DNA from: JAGTRP01 sp035655235
Lineage (GTDB): Bacteria; Pseudomonadota; Gammaproteobacteria; Burkholderiales; Rhodocyclaceae
Assembly (NCBI GenBank): GCA_035655235.1
Contig: DASRUX010000313.1
Location: 1 to 11,309, forward strand
DNA length: 11,309 nucleotides
Reading direction: 5' to 3'
Positions within the stretch are counted from its first letter, which is position 1; the number at the start of each line of letters is the position of its first letter. Positions 1 through 6,620 of this stretch are shown here, in pieces. The translations under genes and the position numbers were made by a program. The notes under the pieces were generated by a model. That model saw only the letters and a list, made by a program, of their open reading frames with translations, searched no databases and had not been told where the DNA came from.

Positions 1-377
1 TCGCCATGCACCCGGTCCACCACCGCCGGCACCTCCAGGCGCTGGACATACTGGGCCGCCTCGAAATAGCCGGGCTGTCCCGGCTGGATGGCGGGGTTAC
101 CCGAGTCTCGCACGGCCAGGGGCAACCAGCCGATTTCCAGGTCGGCGCCGGTGGCAACCACCAGTTGGGCTCGCCTGGCCTGGGCAAGCAGGGAGGGCCG
201 GGCTTCGATGCGGTGGGGGTCCTGGAGGGCATGGGTGGCGGTGAACACCTTCACCTTGTCGCCCCCGATTTCCTGGGCGAGCGCGCCCCACTCCGGCAGG
301 GTGGCGAAGACATTGACGGCCGCCAGGGCGGGCCAGGCGGAGAGAAGCAGGGATAGGGCAGCGAGCAGTCTTTTCAC
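1..377 (-). CDS. Metal ABC transporter substrate-binding protein, ZnuA/TroA type (partial, N-terminal part only)
   Basis: The gene begins at a GTG (377-375) with GAGGAG just upstream (382-387) and runs off the left edge, so 125 codons are visible. Residues 1-19 form a Sec signal peptide (MKRLL, hydrophobic stretch, cleavage near PALA-A). The mature protein opens with VNVFATLPEWGALAQEIGG, typical of cluster A-I (ZnuA/TroA/PsaA) periplasmic metal-binding proteins. It continues with DPHRIEARPS at 53-62, where His55 is the expected first metal ligand, and with VVATGADLEIGWLPL. Such proteins capture Zn2+ or Mn2+ in the periplasm and deliver it to an ABC permease. No His-rich loop is visible in the part seen, so the metal is undecided. 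The start lies 10 nt after the stop of the upstream porin-like gene, implying one transcript. The family is confident; the symbol znuA is not assigned because the C-terminal half and the permease genes lie outside. Confidence 0.88.
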   Translation of the reverse strand, partial: MKRLLAALSLLLSAWPALAAVNVFATLPEWGALAQEIGGDKVKVFTATHALQDPHRIEARPSLLAQARRAQLVVATGADLEIGWLPLAVRDSGNPAIQPGQPGYFEAAQYVQRLEVPAVVDRVHG

Positions 378-387
378 GGGACTCTCC

Positions 388-1782
388 TCAGAACTTGTGG
401 GCGCCATGGGCGCCGAGGCTCATGATGTATTGGACGAAGAACTGGCTGTCTTCTAGCCCCGGGCCCCGGGAGGTATCGCGGCCGTACTGCACCCGGACCC
501 GGGAGAACTCGGAGGGGGACCAGTCCACCATCAGGGTGTCGCGCCGGGGGGAGTAGCGCTGGAGGCCAGCAGCATCGGCCAGGGCCAGCGTCGTGCCGAC
601 GTTGGCGGTGCCGGAGTCCAAGGCATCGTGGCGGTAGCCGACCCGCCAGCCGCGGGCGAATTGCCAGACGCCCTGGGCGTACCAGCCGGATTGGCGGCGG
701 CGGTAAGTGTCGGTAGCCGCGCCGACCAGACCGGCCCCCGCAGGCACCACGATGGGGGTATCGTCATAGGTTAGGTTACCGCTCTCCCGGCGCTGCATAT
801 ATTCGGCCTGGAACTTGAAGTTGCGGTAGGTGGGATCGCCGTTGGGCGCCCATTTCCACACCAAATCGGCGCCGACGGTATCGCTGCTTCCGGCAAAACT
901 GCCGACGGCATTGACGGCTCCGGCAGCGTCGATATCGCTGAACTGCCGCCCGTTGGGCCGGGTACTCACATAGGAAATCCCCGCCTGCCAGGAATGGGAA
1001 ATGCCCAGGTCGTCGCCCACATGGGCGTACAGGGCGCCAAGGCCATTGCCGTTGCGGTCCCGCTCGTTGCCGGGGAAGCCTCCGCCCCGGGCCATTTCGG
1101 CGCCGACCTCAAGATAGATCGGCGTCGGCGCCAGCCATTTCAGCTGCACGCCGTCATTGCCCAGCCGGGAACCGTAGAAGGCCTTGTAAACCAGGGGCGC
1201 ATCGACGAAGTCCCAGGCGTGGGGATGCTGGGCGTTGAGATAGCCGATGCCGGACAGGAAGCGCCCGGCCTTGAGCTTCAGCCCTTCCGGCAGGGCTAGG
1301 GTCTCGACATAGGCCTCTTCGGTATTCACGCCGCCATCGGGGGACATGGAAAAGAGCGCGACGCCCCGGAACATGGGGTCTACGTTGGCGGCCAGGGCCA
1401 GCTCGGATTCGCCCAGGGAAAAACTGCGCCGGGGCGGCGAAATCTCGCCGCCGCTGGGGATGAAGCCCCGCAGGCGGTAGGTGTCCGGGCTGCGGGAAGT
1501 GCTGGCGTACTTGCCGTCGAGGATGACGGAAACCTCCGGGTTGAAAGCGGTGGCGGAGCCGGCCGGCATGGGCGCCGCGGGAACCGGCACTGGCGCGGGC
1601 TCCGCAGGTTTGGTGGCTTCCGCGGCCGCCAGCTTGGCTTCGAGGGCGGCGATACGCTGCTCGTAGCTCTTCTTCATCTCGTCGATCTGAACCCGGATAG
1701 CGGCCAGGTCGGCGTCCGAGGCCGCCTGGGCGCCGCCACACAACGCCAAGCCGACGGCGAAGGCAATTTTCTTCTGCAACAT
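388..1782 (-). CDS. Outer-membrane porin-like beta-barrel protein with N-terminal coiled coil
   Basis: The 464-aa product starts with a clear signal peptide (MLQKKIAFAVGLALCGGAQA, cleavage after Ala20). Residues about 22-56 form a heptad-like coiled coil with 'IDEMKKSYEQRIAALEAKL', and about 57-75 a Pro/Ala-rich linker. From about 80 on there are alternating amphipathic segments rich in Gly, Tyr, Trp and aromatic girdle residues, ending in Phe464, as expected for an outer-membrane barrel inserted by the BAM machinery. ATG at 1782-1780 is preceded by AGGAGA (1788-1793). Coiled-coil plus barrel proteins of this size often form trimeric channels. It lies directly upstream of a ZnuA/TroA-like gene, 10 nt apart, so I infer a role in letting metal ions or a metal complex across the outer membrane. 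No TonB box or plug domain is visible, which argues against a TonB-dependent receptor. Exact substrate unknown. Confidence 0.85.
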   Translation of the reverse strand: MLQKKIAFAVGLALCGGAQAASDADLAAIRVQIDEMKKSYEQRIAALEAKLAAAEATKPAEPAPVPVPAAPMPAGSATAFNPEVSVILDGKYASTSRSPDTYRLRGFIPSGGEISPPRRSFSLGESELALAANVDPMFRGVALFSMSPDGGVNTEEAYVETLALPEGLKLKAGRFLSGIGYLNAQHPHAWDFVDAPLVYKAFYGSRLGNDGVQLKWLAPTPIYLEVGAEMARGGGFPGNERDRNGNGLGALYAHVGDDLGISHSWQAGISYVSTRPNGRQFSDIDAAGAVNAVGSFAGSSDTVGADLVWKWAPNGDPTYRNFKFQAEYMQRRESGNLTYDDTPIVVPAGAGLVGAATDTYRRRQSGWYAQGVWQFARGWRVGYRHDALDSGTANVGTTLALADAAGLQRYSPRRDTLMVDWSPSEFSRVRVQYGRDTSRGPGLEDSQFFVQYIMSLGAHGAHKF

Positions 1783-1787
1783 GGATT

Positions 1788-1793
1788 TCTCCT
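1788..1793 (-). promoter_or_regulatory. Ribosome binding site of the porin-like gene
   Basis: On the minus strand AGGAGA lies 5 nt before the ATG at 1782. It fixes the start and agrees with the signal peptide beginning right there. Confidence 0.7.
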
Positions 1794-1810
1794 GAAACGC
1801 AATGACAACG

Positions 1811-1833
1811 GGCCGCGACGGCAGGCCGCGGCC
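1811..1833 (-). other. GC hairpin between the 93-aa gene and the porin-like gene
   Basis: Perfect 7-bp inverted repeat GGCCGCG/CGCGGCC (1811-1817 with 1827-1833) with a 9-nt loop, in the 69-nt gap between the two genes. No run of T follows in either direction, so it is not a canonical intrinsic terminator. It may be an mRNA stability or processing stem, or chance in this GC-rich DNA. Confidence 0.35.
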
Positions 1834-1851
1834 AATGGCAGGAAAGGCGTT

Positions 1852-2133
1852 TCAGGCGAGAGGCGGAGCGCGCTGGCTGGCGAGGGGCGGCGGGAGGTGG
1901 CTGCGGGCCGAGAAGGACACCGCCTCCGGCACCAGCACCACCTCGACCACCGGCGGCAGGGAAACCGTTCCAGTCAGGCCGGAACCCAGATCGTGGGCCG
2001 CCAGGCAGAGCTGGCAGGCATGGACCGGCGGCGCCCCTTCCTTGCCCGCCACATGCTCGACGGCATGCACCCCGACGGCCAGTTGGCCGAAGATCAGGGC
2101 GACGACGAGGAGGAAGTGGCGAAGGGAGGTCAC
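1852..2133 (-). CDS. Small secreted or membrane-anchored protein with HxCxxCxxxH motif (DUF2946-like)
   Basis: The 93-aa product starts at GTG 2133; an in-frame TAG lies just upstream, so no longer form is possible. Residues 1-24 are a signal peptide or single membrane anchor (FLLVVALIFGQLAVGVHA). His38, Cys40, Cys43 and His47 make an HxCxxCxxxH cluster, with His23 and His27 nearby, a plausible metal-binding site. The tail ends in RAPPLA, a Pro-rich ending I associate with small periplasmic proteins beside metal transport or resistance genes. No good Shine-Dalgarno sequence is seen in the 18 nt between the rlmI stop and this GTG, so translation may be coupled to rlmI. The porin-like and metal-binding genes follow. 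It resembles DUF2946-type proteins, but I cannot confirm the family. Function inferred: periplasmic metal handling. Confidence 0.6.
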   Translation of the reverse strand: MTSLRHFLLVVALIFGQLAVGVHAVEHVAGKEGAPPVHACQLCLAAHDLGSGLTGTVSLPPVVEVVLVPEAVSFSARSHLPPPLASQRAPPLA

Positions 2134-2151
2134 CGGATCAGTCTAGCGCGA

Positions 2152-3342
2152 TCAATCCACCTGGACCAGCAGGCCCTTCAGGTATTCCCCTTCCGGGAAA
2201 TTGAGGGCCACCGGATGGTCGGGCGAGCCGGCCAGGCGCCGCACGATGCGGGCTTCCCGGCCGGAATCCAGGGCGGCGCCGGCGACGATCTTCTGGAACA
2301 GCTCAAGGCCGATGCCGCCGGAGCAGGAATAGGTCATGAGCAGGCCGCCCGGCTTCAATAGCCGGAAACCCAGGAGATTGATGTCCTTGTAGGCCCGGGA
2401 CGCCCGGTCGGCGTGGGCGGCGGAGGGGGCGAATTTGGGCGGGTCGAGGACGATGAGGTCGAACTGGCGGCCTTCCTTGCGGAAAACCCGCAGGGCTTCG
2501 AACACATCCGCCTCCAGCCACTCGGCCTTATCCGCCGGCAGATGGGGGTTGAGGGCCAGGTTGGCCTTGGCCTGATCCAGGGCGGGGCCGGAGGAGTCGA
2601 TGGACAGCACGCTCTCGGCGCCGCCAGCCAGGGCCTGGAGGGAGAAGCCCCCCGTGTAGCAGAAGCAATTGAGAACGCTCTTGCCGGCCGACAGCTCCCG
2701 CAACAGCAGGCGGTTGTCCCGCTGGTCCAGGTAGAAGCCGGTCTTGTGGCCGCCGGCGATGTCGATGCCCAGGCGCACGCCGTTCTCGTCAATGGAGAGC
2801 GGCGCGCCGCCGGCCTCGCCATGGACCCAGCCGGTCACCGGCTCCAGGCCTTCCAGGCCGCGCACGTCGGAATCGGAACGCTCATAGACCCGGGTGCAGC
2901 CGGTGGCCTTCACCAGGGCGCCGACGATGGCATTGCGCCACTTGTCGGCGCCGGCCGAGGTGAGCTGCACCACCACCGTGTCGCCGTAGCGGTCGGCGAT
3001 GACGCCGGGCAGGCCGTCGGATTCGGCGTGGATGAGGCGCACGCCCTCCTGGCCAGCCAATTCCGGCAGGCCGCTTCTACGGGCGACGGCGGCGGAGACC
3101 CGACGCTTGAAGAAGGCGTCGTCGATGGTTTCGGCCGGATCGAAGGTCCACATCCGGGCACGGATCTGGGACTTGGGGCTGAAAGCGGCCTTGCCCAGGG
3201 GGCGGCTGTCGTGGGCGAGGATTTCCACCGTATCGCCGGCCCGGGCGCGGCCCACCAGATGGGCGACGGAACCCGCGAACAGCCAGGGGTGGCGCTTGAA
3301 GACGGAACGCTCCTTGTCCGGAGCCAGGATGAGTTGTGCCAT
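2152..3342 (-). CDS. rlmI: 23S rRNA (cytosine-1962-C5)-methyltransferase RlmI
   Basis: At 396 aa it has the length of the E. coli enzyme. Residues about 1-75 are a PUA RNA-binding domain (KRHPWLFAGSV, GDTVEIL, PLGKAAFSPKSQIRARMWTF). A middle domain spans about 80-185. A Rossmann-fold SAM methyltransferase follows with HKTGFYLDQRDNR (199-211), motif I VLNCFCYTGGFS (223-234), acidic SIDSS (247-251), motif IV DPPKF (300-304) and motif VI TYSCSG (337-342), where Cys340 is the expected catalytic nucleophile. It transfers a methyl group from SAM to C5 of C1962 in 23S rRNA, in the cytosol, producing SAH. ATG 3342 has AAGG 8 nt upstream. It is 28 nt downstream of the hairpin that ends the 49-aa gene, and the metal-related genes follow 18 nt after its stop. 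I see no clear promoter of its own. Confidence 0.93.
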   Translation of the reverse strand: MAQLILAPDKERSVFKRHPWLFAGSVAHLVGRARAGDTVEILAHDSRPLGKAAFSPKSQIRARMWTFDPAETIDDAFFKRRVSAAVARRSGLPELAGQEGVRLIHAESDGLPGVIADRYGDTVVVQLTSAGADKWRNAIVGALVKATGCTRVYERSDSDVRGLEGLEPVTGWVHGEAGGAPLSIDENGVRLGIDIAGGHKTGFYLDQRDNRLLLRELSAGKSVLNCFCYTGGFSLQALAGGAESVLSIDSSGPALDQAKANLALNPHLPADKAEWLEADVFEALRVFRKEGRQFDLIVLDPPKFAPSAAHADRASRAYKDINLLGFRLLKPGGLLMTYSCSGGIGLELFQKIVAGAALDSGREARIVRRLAGSPDHPVALNFPEGEYLKGLLVQVD

Positions 3343-3370
3343 GGGGCGACCTTCGAAGACAAATGCAAGA

Positions 3371-3400
3371 AGCCCCGGTCACCTTGCGGCGACCGGGGCT
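3371..3400 (-). terminator. Hairpin terminator after the 49-aa gene
   Basis: Read on the minus strand this is a 13-bp stem closed by a GCAA (GNRA) tetraloop, followed by TCTTGCATTTGTC. One pair is G-U on the minus-strand RNA and would be an A-C mismatch on the plus strand, so the structure belongs to the minus-strand transcript. The T-tract is interrupted, so termination may be partial, which would let rlmI be read through. It lies 18 nt after the 49-aa gene's stop. Confidence 0.7.
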
Positions 3401-3418
3401 CCGGAATGCGGCAGACGC

Positions 3419-3568
3419 TTAGCCCAGGGCCTTGCGGTTACGGGCGTGGCACTCGGCGCCGTAGATGACCTTGAACATGGTCTTGCTGGCGCCCTTGAAC
3501 AGGCGCTTGGCGGACTTGGAAACGCAGCGGCGTTCCAGGGAAGAACGGCGGGTACGGTTGATGGCCAT
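3419..3568 (-). CDS. Very basic 49-aa protein, function unknown
   Basis: The protein is read as MAINRTRRSSLERRCVSKSA, then KRLFKGASKTMFKVIYGAEC, then HARNRKALG. It contains 14 Lys/Arg against two acidic residues (Glu12, Glu39), two cysteines (15, 40) and one His (41). There is no signal peptide or membrane segment. ATG 3568 sits 6 nt after a perfect AGGAG (3575-3579). A near-consensus sigma70 promoter lies upstream and a strong hairpin downstream, so it forms its own short and probably abundant transcript. Size, charge and promoter strength recall a ribosomal or ribosome-associated protein, or a small nucleic-acid-binding protein. It does not match S20, S21, L34, L36 or any other small ribosomal protein I know by heart. 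That it is a real gene is well supported; the role is not known. Confidence 0.82.
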   Translation of the reverse strand: MAINRTRRSSLERRCVSKSAKRLFKGASKTMFKVIYGAECHARNRKALG

Positions 3569-3574
3569 GACTAA

Positions 3575-3579
3575 CTCCT
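3575..3579 (-). promoter_or_regulatory. Ribosome binding site of the 49-aa gene
   Basis: AGGAG on the minus strand, 6 nt from the ATG at 3568; a textbook site that supports this short ORF being translated. Confidence 0.75.
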
Positions 3580-3607
3580 TGATTCAGGCGATTTTTCGAA
3601 ACGGATA

Positions 3608-3636
3608 ATCATATTTGGAAGCGGCCCCGCGGTCAA
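3608..3636 (-). promoter_or_regulatory. Sigma70 promoter of the 49-aa gene
   Basis: On the minus strand the -35 box TTGACC (3636-3631, 5 of 6) and -10 box TATGAT (3613-3608, 5 of 6) are separated by exactly 17 nt. Transcription would start near 3601, giving a leader of about 33 nt before the ATG at 3568. It lies just after the xerC stop, so the 49-aa gene need not depend on the long upstream operon. Confidence 0.75.
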
Positions 3637-3647
3637 TTGGAATCCGC

Positions 3648-4556
3648 TCAGGAATCCGGCTTGCCGCGCTTGGCCCGGGGGTGGGCGGTGTCGTAGACCT
3701 TGGCCAGGTGCTGGAAATCCAGGTGGGTATAGACCTGGGTGGAGGCGATGCTGGCGTGGCCAAGCATTTCCTGCACCGCCCGCAGGTCGCCGGAGGACTG
3801 CAAGACATGGGAGGCAAAGGAGTGGCGCAGCATGTGGGGATGGACGTGGGTCGGCAGCCCCGCCTGCAGGGCCTGGGTGTCCAGGCGGCGCTGGATCATG
3901 CGGTGGGAAAGGCGGGTGCCGCGCCGGCTGACGAACAGGGCCTTTTCATCGGGCGCCGCCAGGGCATCCCGCTCGGCCGCCCAAGCGCTCAGGGCAGCCT
4001 GGGCCTTGGCGCCCACCGGGACGATGCGGGTCTTCTCCCGCTTGCCGGTGACCCGCACTTCGCCATCCTGGAGAGCCATTTCCAGGGCATCGCGGTTGAG
4101 GGAAGCGAGTTCGGCCAGGCGCAGGCCGGAGGAATAGAAGAGTTCGAAAATGGCCTTATCCCGGGCCGCCAGGGCGGGATCGCCGTCTTCCTCGCTGTCC
4201 AGCAGGCGGGCGGTTTCATCCACCGACAGGGCGCTGGGCAGGAGTTTGGCAGACTTGGGCGGGCGGATGCCCTCGCAGGGATTGGCCGCGATTTCTCCGC
4301 GGCGGCCCAGCCAAGTGAAGTAGCCGCGCCAGGCGGACAGGAGCCGGGCCAGGGACCGCCCCGACAAGCCCCTGCCATGGAGCTGGGCGACGAAGCGGCG
4401 GACGTGATGGATCTGGAGGGAGGCCAGAGGCGTCTTGCCGGCCAGGGCCAGGAGTTTTTCCAGGTCCCGCCGGTAACTGGTGACCGTCAGGGGCGACTGC
4501 CGGCGCTGCTCGGCCAGTTCGGCCAAATAGGCGTCGACGGTCGCGTCGGTGGTCAC
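3648..4556 (-). CDS. xerC: Tyrosine recombinase XerC
   Basis: The 302-aa protein has an N-terminal SAM-like core-binding domain (about 1-90) and a C-terminal catalytic domain. All catalytic residues are visible: Arg146 in SGLRLAEL, Lys172 in VTGKREK, His241 and Arg244 in HPHMLRHSF, His267 in LGHASI and the nucleophile Tyr276 in QVYTHLDF. With XerD it resolves chromosome dimers at the dif site during division, in the cytosol with FtsK. The start is a GTG overlapping the DUF484 stop by 4 nt (4553-4556), so translation is coupled. The order dapF-DUF484-xerC is the one found in enterobacteria, which favours XerC over XerD or an integrase. The context is housekeeping with no mobile-element features, so a phage or integron integrase is unlikely. 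Confidence 0.95.
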   Translation of the reverse strand: MTTDATVDAYLAELAEQRRQSPLTVTSYRRDLEKLLALAGKTPLASLQIHHVRRFVAQLHGRGLSGRSLARLLSAWRGYFTWLGRRGEIAANPCEGIRPPKSAKLLPSALSVDETARLLDSEEDGDPALAARDKAIFELFYSSGLRLAELASLNRDALEMALQDGEVRVTGKREKTRIVPVGAKAQAALSAWAAERDALAAPDEKALFVSRRGTRLSHRMIQRRLDTQALQAGLPTHVHPHMLRHSFASHVLQSSGDLRAVQEMLGHASIASTQVYTHLDFQHLAKVYDTAHPRAKRGKPDS

Positions 4557-5227
4557 AGGGCCGACTTGGTCACCCGGGCCAGGGCGGCGGAGACCATCTC
4601 GCCCAGACGCTCCAGGTAGAGGGTACCCATGTCGGCGTAGAAACGCTGGGTGTCTTCGCTGCCCAGGGCGATCATGCCGATGGTGCCGCCGCCGTTGCGC
4701 AGCGCAATGAGGGCCTGGGAACGGATGTGGGGGGCGTGCTCACCGAACCAGGAGGCAGTGCCGAAGCCGGCGGTGGAGCCGCAGTAGGGCCGGGCCAGGG
4801 TTTCGGCGAAGACCTGGAGTTCCTCGCTGACCGCGGCGAATTCGGGCAGGTCCTCGATGTCGGCGGGCTTGTCCCACAGGCGTAGCGCCACATGGGGCAC
4901 GGCGAAGTCGTCGCAGAGGTGGAAATTGAGAAGATGGATGACCGCCTGGAAGGTCTCGGCGGCGATGAGGGCCACCGACAGGCGATGGACCTTCTCGCTG
5001 ATGGCGTCGTTTTCTTCACCGAAGGCGATCAGCTCGGCCAGTTTGCCTTCCAGCTGCTTGTTGGTTTCCCGCATGACCAGCATCTGCCGCTCGTTGAGGG
5101 AAATGGCCCGGCCGCCATGGGGATGGGGGACGTTGAGGTGGGCCAGCAGGTCGGCGTACTGGTCGAAAAAGTCGGGATTGGCCTGCAGGAAACGGGCGAC
5201 GTCGTCGGCGTTGATGGCAGCGGTCAT
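4553..5227 (-). CDS. DUF484 family protein (YigA-like, GAF-type fold)
   Basis: The 224-aa product begins with the DUF484 signature region (ADDVARFLQANPDFFDQYADLLAHLNVPHPHGGRA is spread over residues 7-41). A short coiled coil follows at about 45-80 (SLNERQMLVMRETNKQLEGK), then a GAF-like C-terminal domain. No catalytic residues are recognisable. It overlaps the dapF stop by 4 nt (5224-5227) and the xerC start by 4 nt, the arrangement also seen in E. coli dapF-yigA-xerC. The conserved coupling to XerC suggests a part in recombination or cell division, but its biochemical role is not established. The family call is confident and the function is left open. Confidence 0.9.
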   Translation of the reverse strand: MTAAINADDVARFLQANPDFFDQYADLLAHLNVPHPHGGRAISLNERQMLVMRETNKQLEGKLAELIAFGEENDAISEKVHRLSVALIAAETFQAVIHLLNFHLCDDFAVPHVALRLWDKPADIEDLPEFAAVSEELQVFAETLARPYCGSTAGFGTASWFGEHAPHIRSQALIALRNGGGTIGMIALGSEDTQRFYADMGTLYLERLGEMVSAALARVTKSAL

Positions 5228-6054
5228 AGTTCGATTTCTCCAGAGAAGACGGTCACGGCGGGTCCGGTCATGAGGACGGGCTGGCCGAGGCCGCCCCAGG
5301 CGATGGACAGGTCGCCGCCCCGGGTGCTGACCCGTACCGGCGACTCCAGCAGGCCACGGCGGATGCCGGCCACCACGGCGGCGCAGGCGCCGGTGCCGCA
5401 GGCCAGGGTTTCGCCGGAACCGCGCTCGAAAACCCGCAGGCGGATGGCGTGGCGATCCTTGATTTCCATGAAGCCCACATTGACCCGCTTGGGGAAGCGG
5501 GGATGGTTCTCGATGGCCGGTCCCTGGGCTGCCACCGGGGCGGTGTCGACGCTGTCGACCACCTGCACCGCGTGGGGGTTGCCCATGGAGACGACGGTGA
5601 TGTCCACGGCCTGGCCATTCACGTCCAGGGGCTGGATGACGGCATCGCTGTCGCTGACGAAGGGAATCTCAGCCGGCTGGAAGCGGGGGGCGCCCATATC
5701 CACCGTCACCTCGCCATTTTCTTCCAGGCGGGGGGCGATGATGCCCCGCTGGGTCTCGACCCGGATTTCCCGCTTGCTGGTCAGCCCGGCCTCATGGACG
5801 AAACGCACGAAGCAGCGGGCGCCGTTGCCGCACTGCTCCACCTCGCCGCCGTCGGCATTGAAGATGCGATAGCGGAAATCGACGCCGGCTTGGCTGGGCG
5901 CTTCCACCAGCAGGAGCTGGTCGCAACCCACGCCGAAATTGCGGTCTGCCAGGAAGCGGATTTGCTCCGGCGAGAGATTGACTTGCTGGCGAACGCCGTC
6001 CAGGACAACGAAATCGTTGCCCAGACCATGCATCTTGGTAAATTTCAGCTTCAC
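5224..6054 (-). CDS. dapF: Diaminopimelate epimerase DapF
   Basis: From the GTG at 6054 the product is 276 aa, matching the family (E. coli 274 aa) and beginning, as they do, with MKLKFTKMHGLGNDFVVLD. It carries the two catalytic cysteines: Cys75 in EQCGNGARCF and Cys219 in LACGTGACAA. GNPHAV (159-164) and FERGSGET (209-216) are also present. The enzyme interconverts LL- and meso-diaminopimelate in the cytosol, PLP-independently, for lysine and peptidoglycan synthesis. An in-frame ATG at 6096-6094 has the better ribosome binding site (GGAGA, 6104-6108) and would add 14 residues (MSLLCFSEINPGFP) not expected in DapF, so I prefer the GTG on homology; the start is not certain. The DUF484 gene overlaps its stop by 4 nt. 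Confidence 0.94.
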   Translation of the reverse strand: MKLKFTKMHGLGNDFVVLDGVRQQVNLSPEQIRFLADRNFGVGCDQLLLVEAPSQAGVDFRYRIFNADGGEVEQCGNGARCFVRFVHEAGLTSKREIRVETQRGIIAPRLEENGEVTVDMGAPRFQPAEIPFVSDSDAVIQPLDVNGQAVDITVVSMGNPHAVQVVDSVDTAPVAAQGPAIENHPRFPKRVNVGFMEIKDRHAIRLRVFERGSGETLACGTGACAAVVAGIRRGLLESPVRVSTRGGDLSIAWGGLGQPVLMTGPAVTVFSGEIEL

Positions 6055-6103
6055 TGGAAACCCCGGATTAATTTCGGAAAAGCATAGCAGAGACATGGGG
6101 TTA

Positions 6104-6108
6104 TCTCC
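6104..6108 (-). promoter_or_regulatory. Ribosome binding site pointing to an alternative upstream dapF start
   Basis: GGAGA on the minus strand lies 7 nt before an ATG at 6096 that is in frame with dapF. The homology-preferred GTG at 6054 has only a weak GGGG before it. Either the protein is 14 residues longer than usual, or this site starts a short leader that is read through into dapF. Confidence 0.4.
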
Positions 6109-6113
6109 AGCTA

Positions 6114-6620
6114 TTAAAGTTTTTTCTCCATGATGTAGTCGTCCATCACGAAGCCACCGCCGATGTCGTCCACGATGGCATCCCGGACGGCAAAGCCGTA
6201 CTTCTTGTAGGAGCCAATGGCCTTCGCGTTGCGTTTGTTCACCGCCAGGATGACCACCGGATAGCCGAGCTTCTTGGCCCGCTGGGCCACATGCTCGATG
6301 AGCTGGCCGCCGACACCCCGACGCTGCACGTCCGGGTGGATGTAGAGCTTGTCCAACTTGAACTCGCCCTTGTAGATCTCGCTGAAGGCGAAGCCGATGC
6401 GCCGGCCGTCGCAGAAGGCCTGGTCCAGCCACTTGTCGGCGTGCTCCAGGTCGTCGTAGAGGCGCTCGACGCCGTAGCGCTGCTCCAGCATGAAATCGAT
6501 CTGTTCCTGGGTGATGATGCCGGGATAGGAAGCCTGCCATATTTCCCGAGCCAGGGCGGAAATGGCGGGCACGTCGGGATGGGTCACCGGGCGGATTTCG
6601 ATGGTGAGGGGGCTGCTCAT
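6114..6620 (-). CDS. GNAT family N-acetyltransferase
   Basis: The 168-aa protein is a single GNAT domain. The acetyl-CoA-binding motif A is clear: LDKLYIHPDVQRRGVGGQLIEHV (about residues 89-111), with the RRGVGG pyrophosphate loop. VILAVNKRNAKAIGSYKKYGF follows, with the Asn and Tyr typical of motif B. The N-terminal IRPVTHPDVPAISAL matches the usual first strand and helix. It should transfer an acetyl group from acetyl-CoA to an amine in the cytosol. The substrate cannot be told from sequence. ATG 6620 overlaps the preceding acyltransferase stop by 4 nt and has GAGG upstream. The dapF start region follows 18-60 nt after its stop. A link to lipid A or diaminopimelate metabolism is only suggested by position. 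Confidence 0.9.
   Translation of the reverse strand: MSSPLTIEIRPVTHPDVPAISALAREIWQASYPGIITQEQIDFMLEQRYGVERLYDDLEHADKWLDQAFCDGRRIGFAFSEIYKGEFKLDKLYIHPDVQRRGVGGQLIEHVAQRAKKLGYPVVILAVNKRNAKAIGSYKKYGFAVRDAIVDDIGGGFVMDDYIMEKKL

Noticed and set aside
1783..2151. Zur-type operator for the metal genes
   Set aside because: I looked for an AT-rich GTTATA/TATAAC-like palindrome in both short gaps and found none; only a GC hairpin at 1811-1833.
3419..3568. 49-aa gene as rpsU (S21) or another small ribosomal protein
   Set aside because: Charge and size fit, but the residues do not match S21, S20, L34 or L36 as I know them, so no name was given.
3639..3658. Direct repeat GGAATCCG (3639-3646 and 3651-3658) near the xerC stop
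   Set aside because: Two 8-base copies only, partly inside xerC; probably chance, and no dif-like site or other copies are seen.
3648..4556. xerC as an integrase of a mobile element or integron
   Set aside because: It is embedded in the conserved dapF-DUF484-xerC operon with overlapping genes and no att sites, tRNA or phage genes nearby.
3615..4619. 334-codon open frame on the plus strand opposite xerC
   Set aside because: The minus strand encodes XerC with all catalytic residues; the plus frame is Gly/Ala/Gln-rich without motifs.
5224..6540. dapF reading frame extended to 438 codons
   Set aside because: The added N-terminal part is an out-of-frame reading of the GNAT gene; DapF homology begins at 6054.
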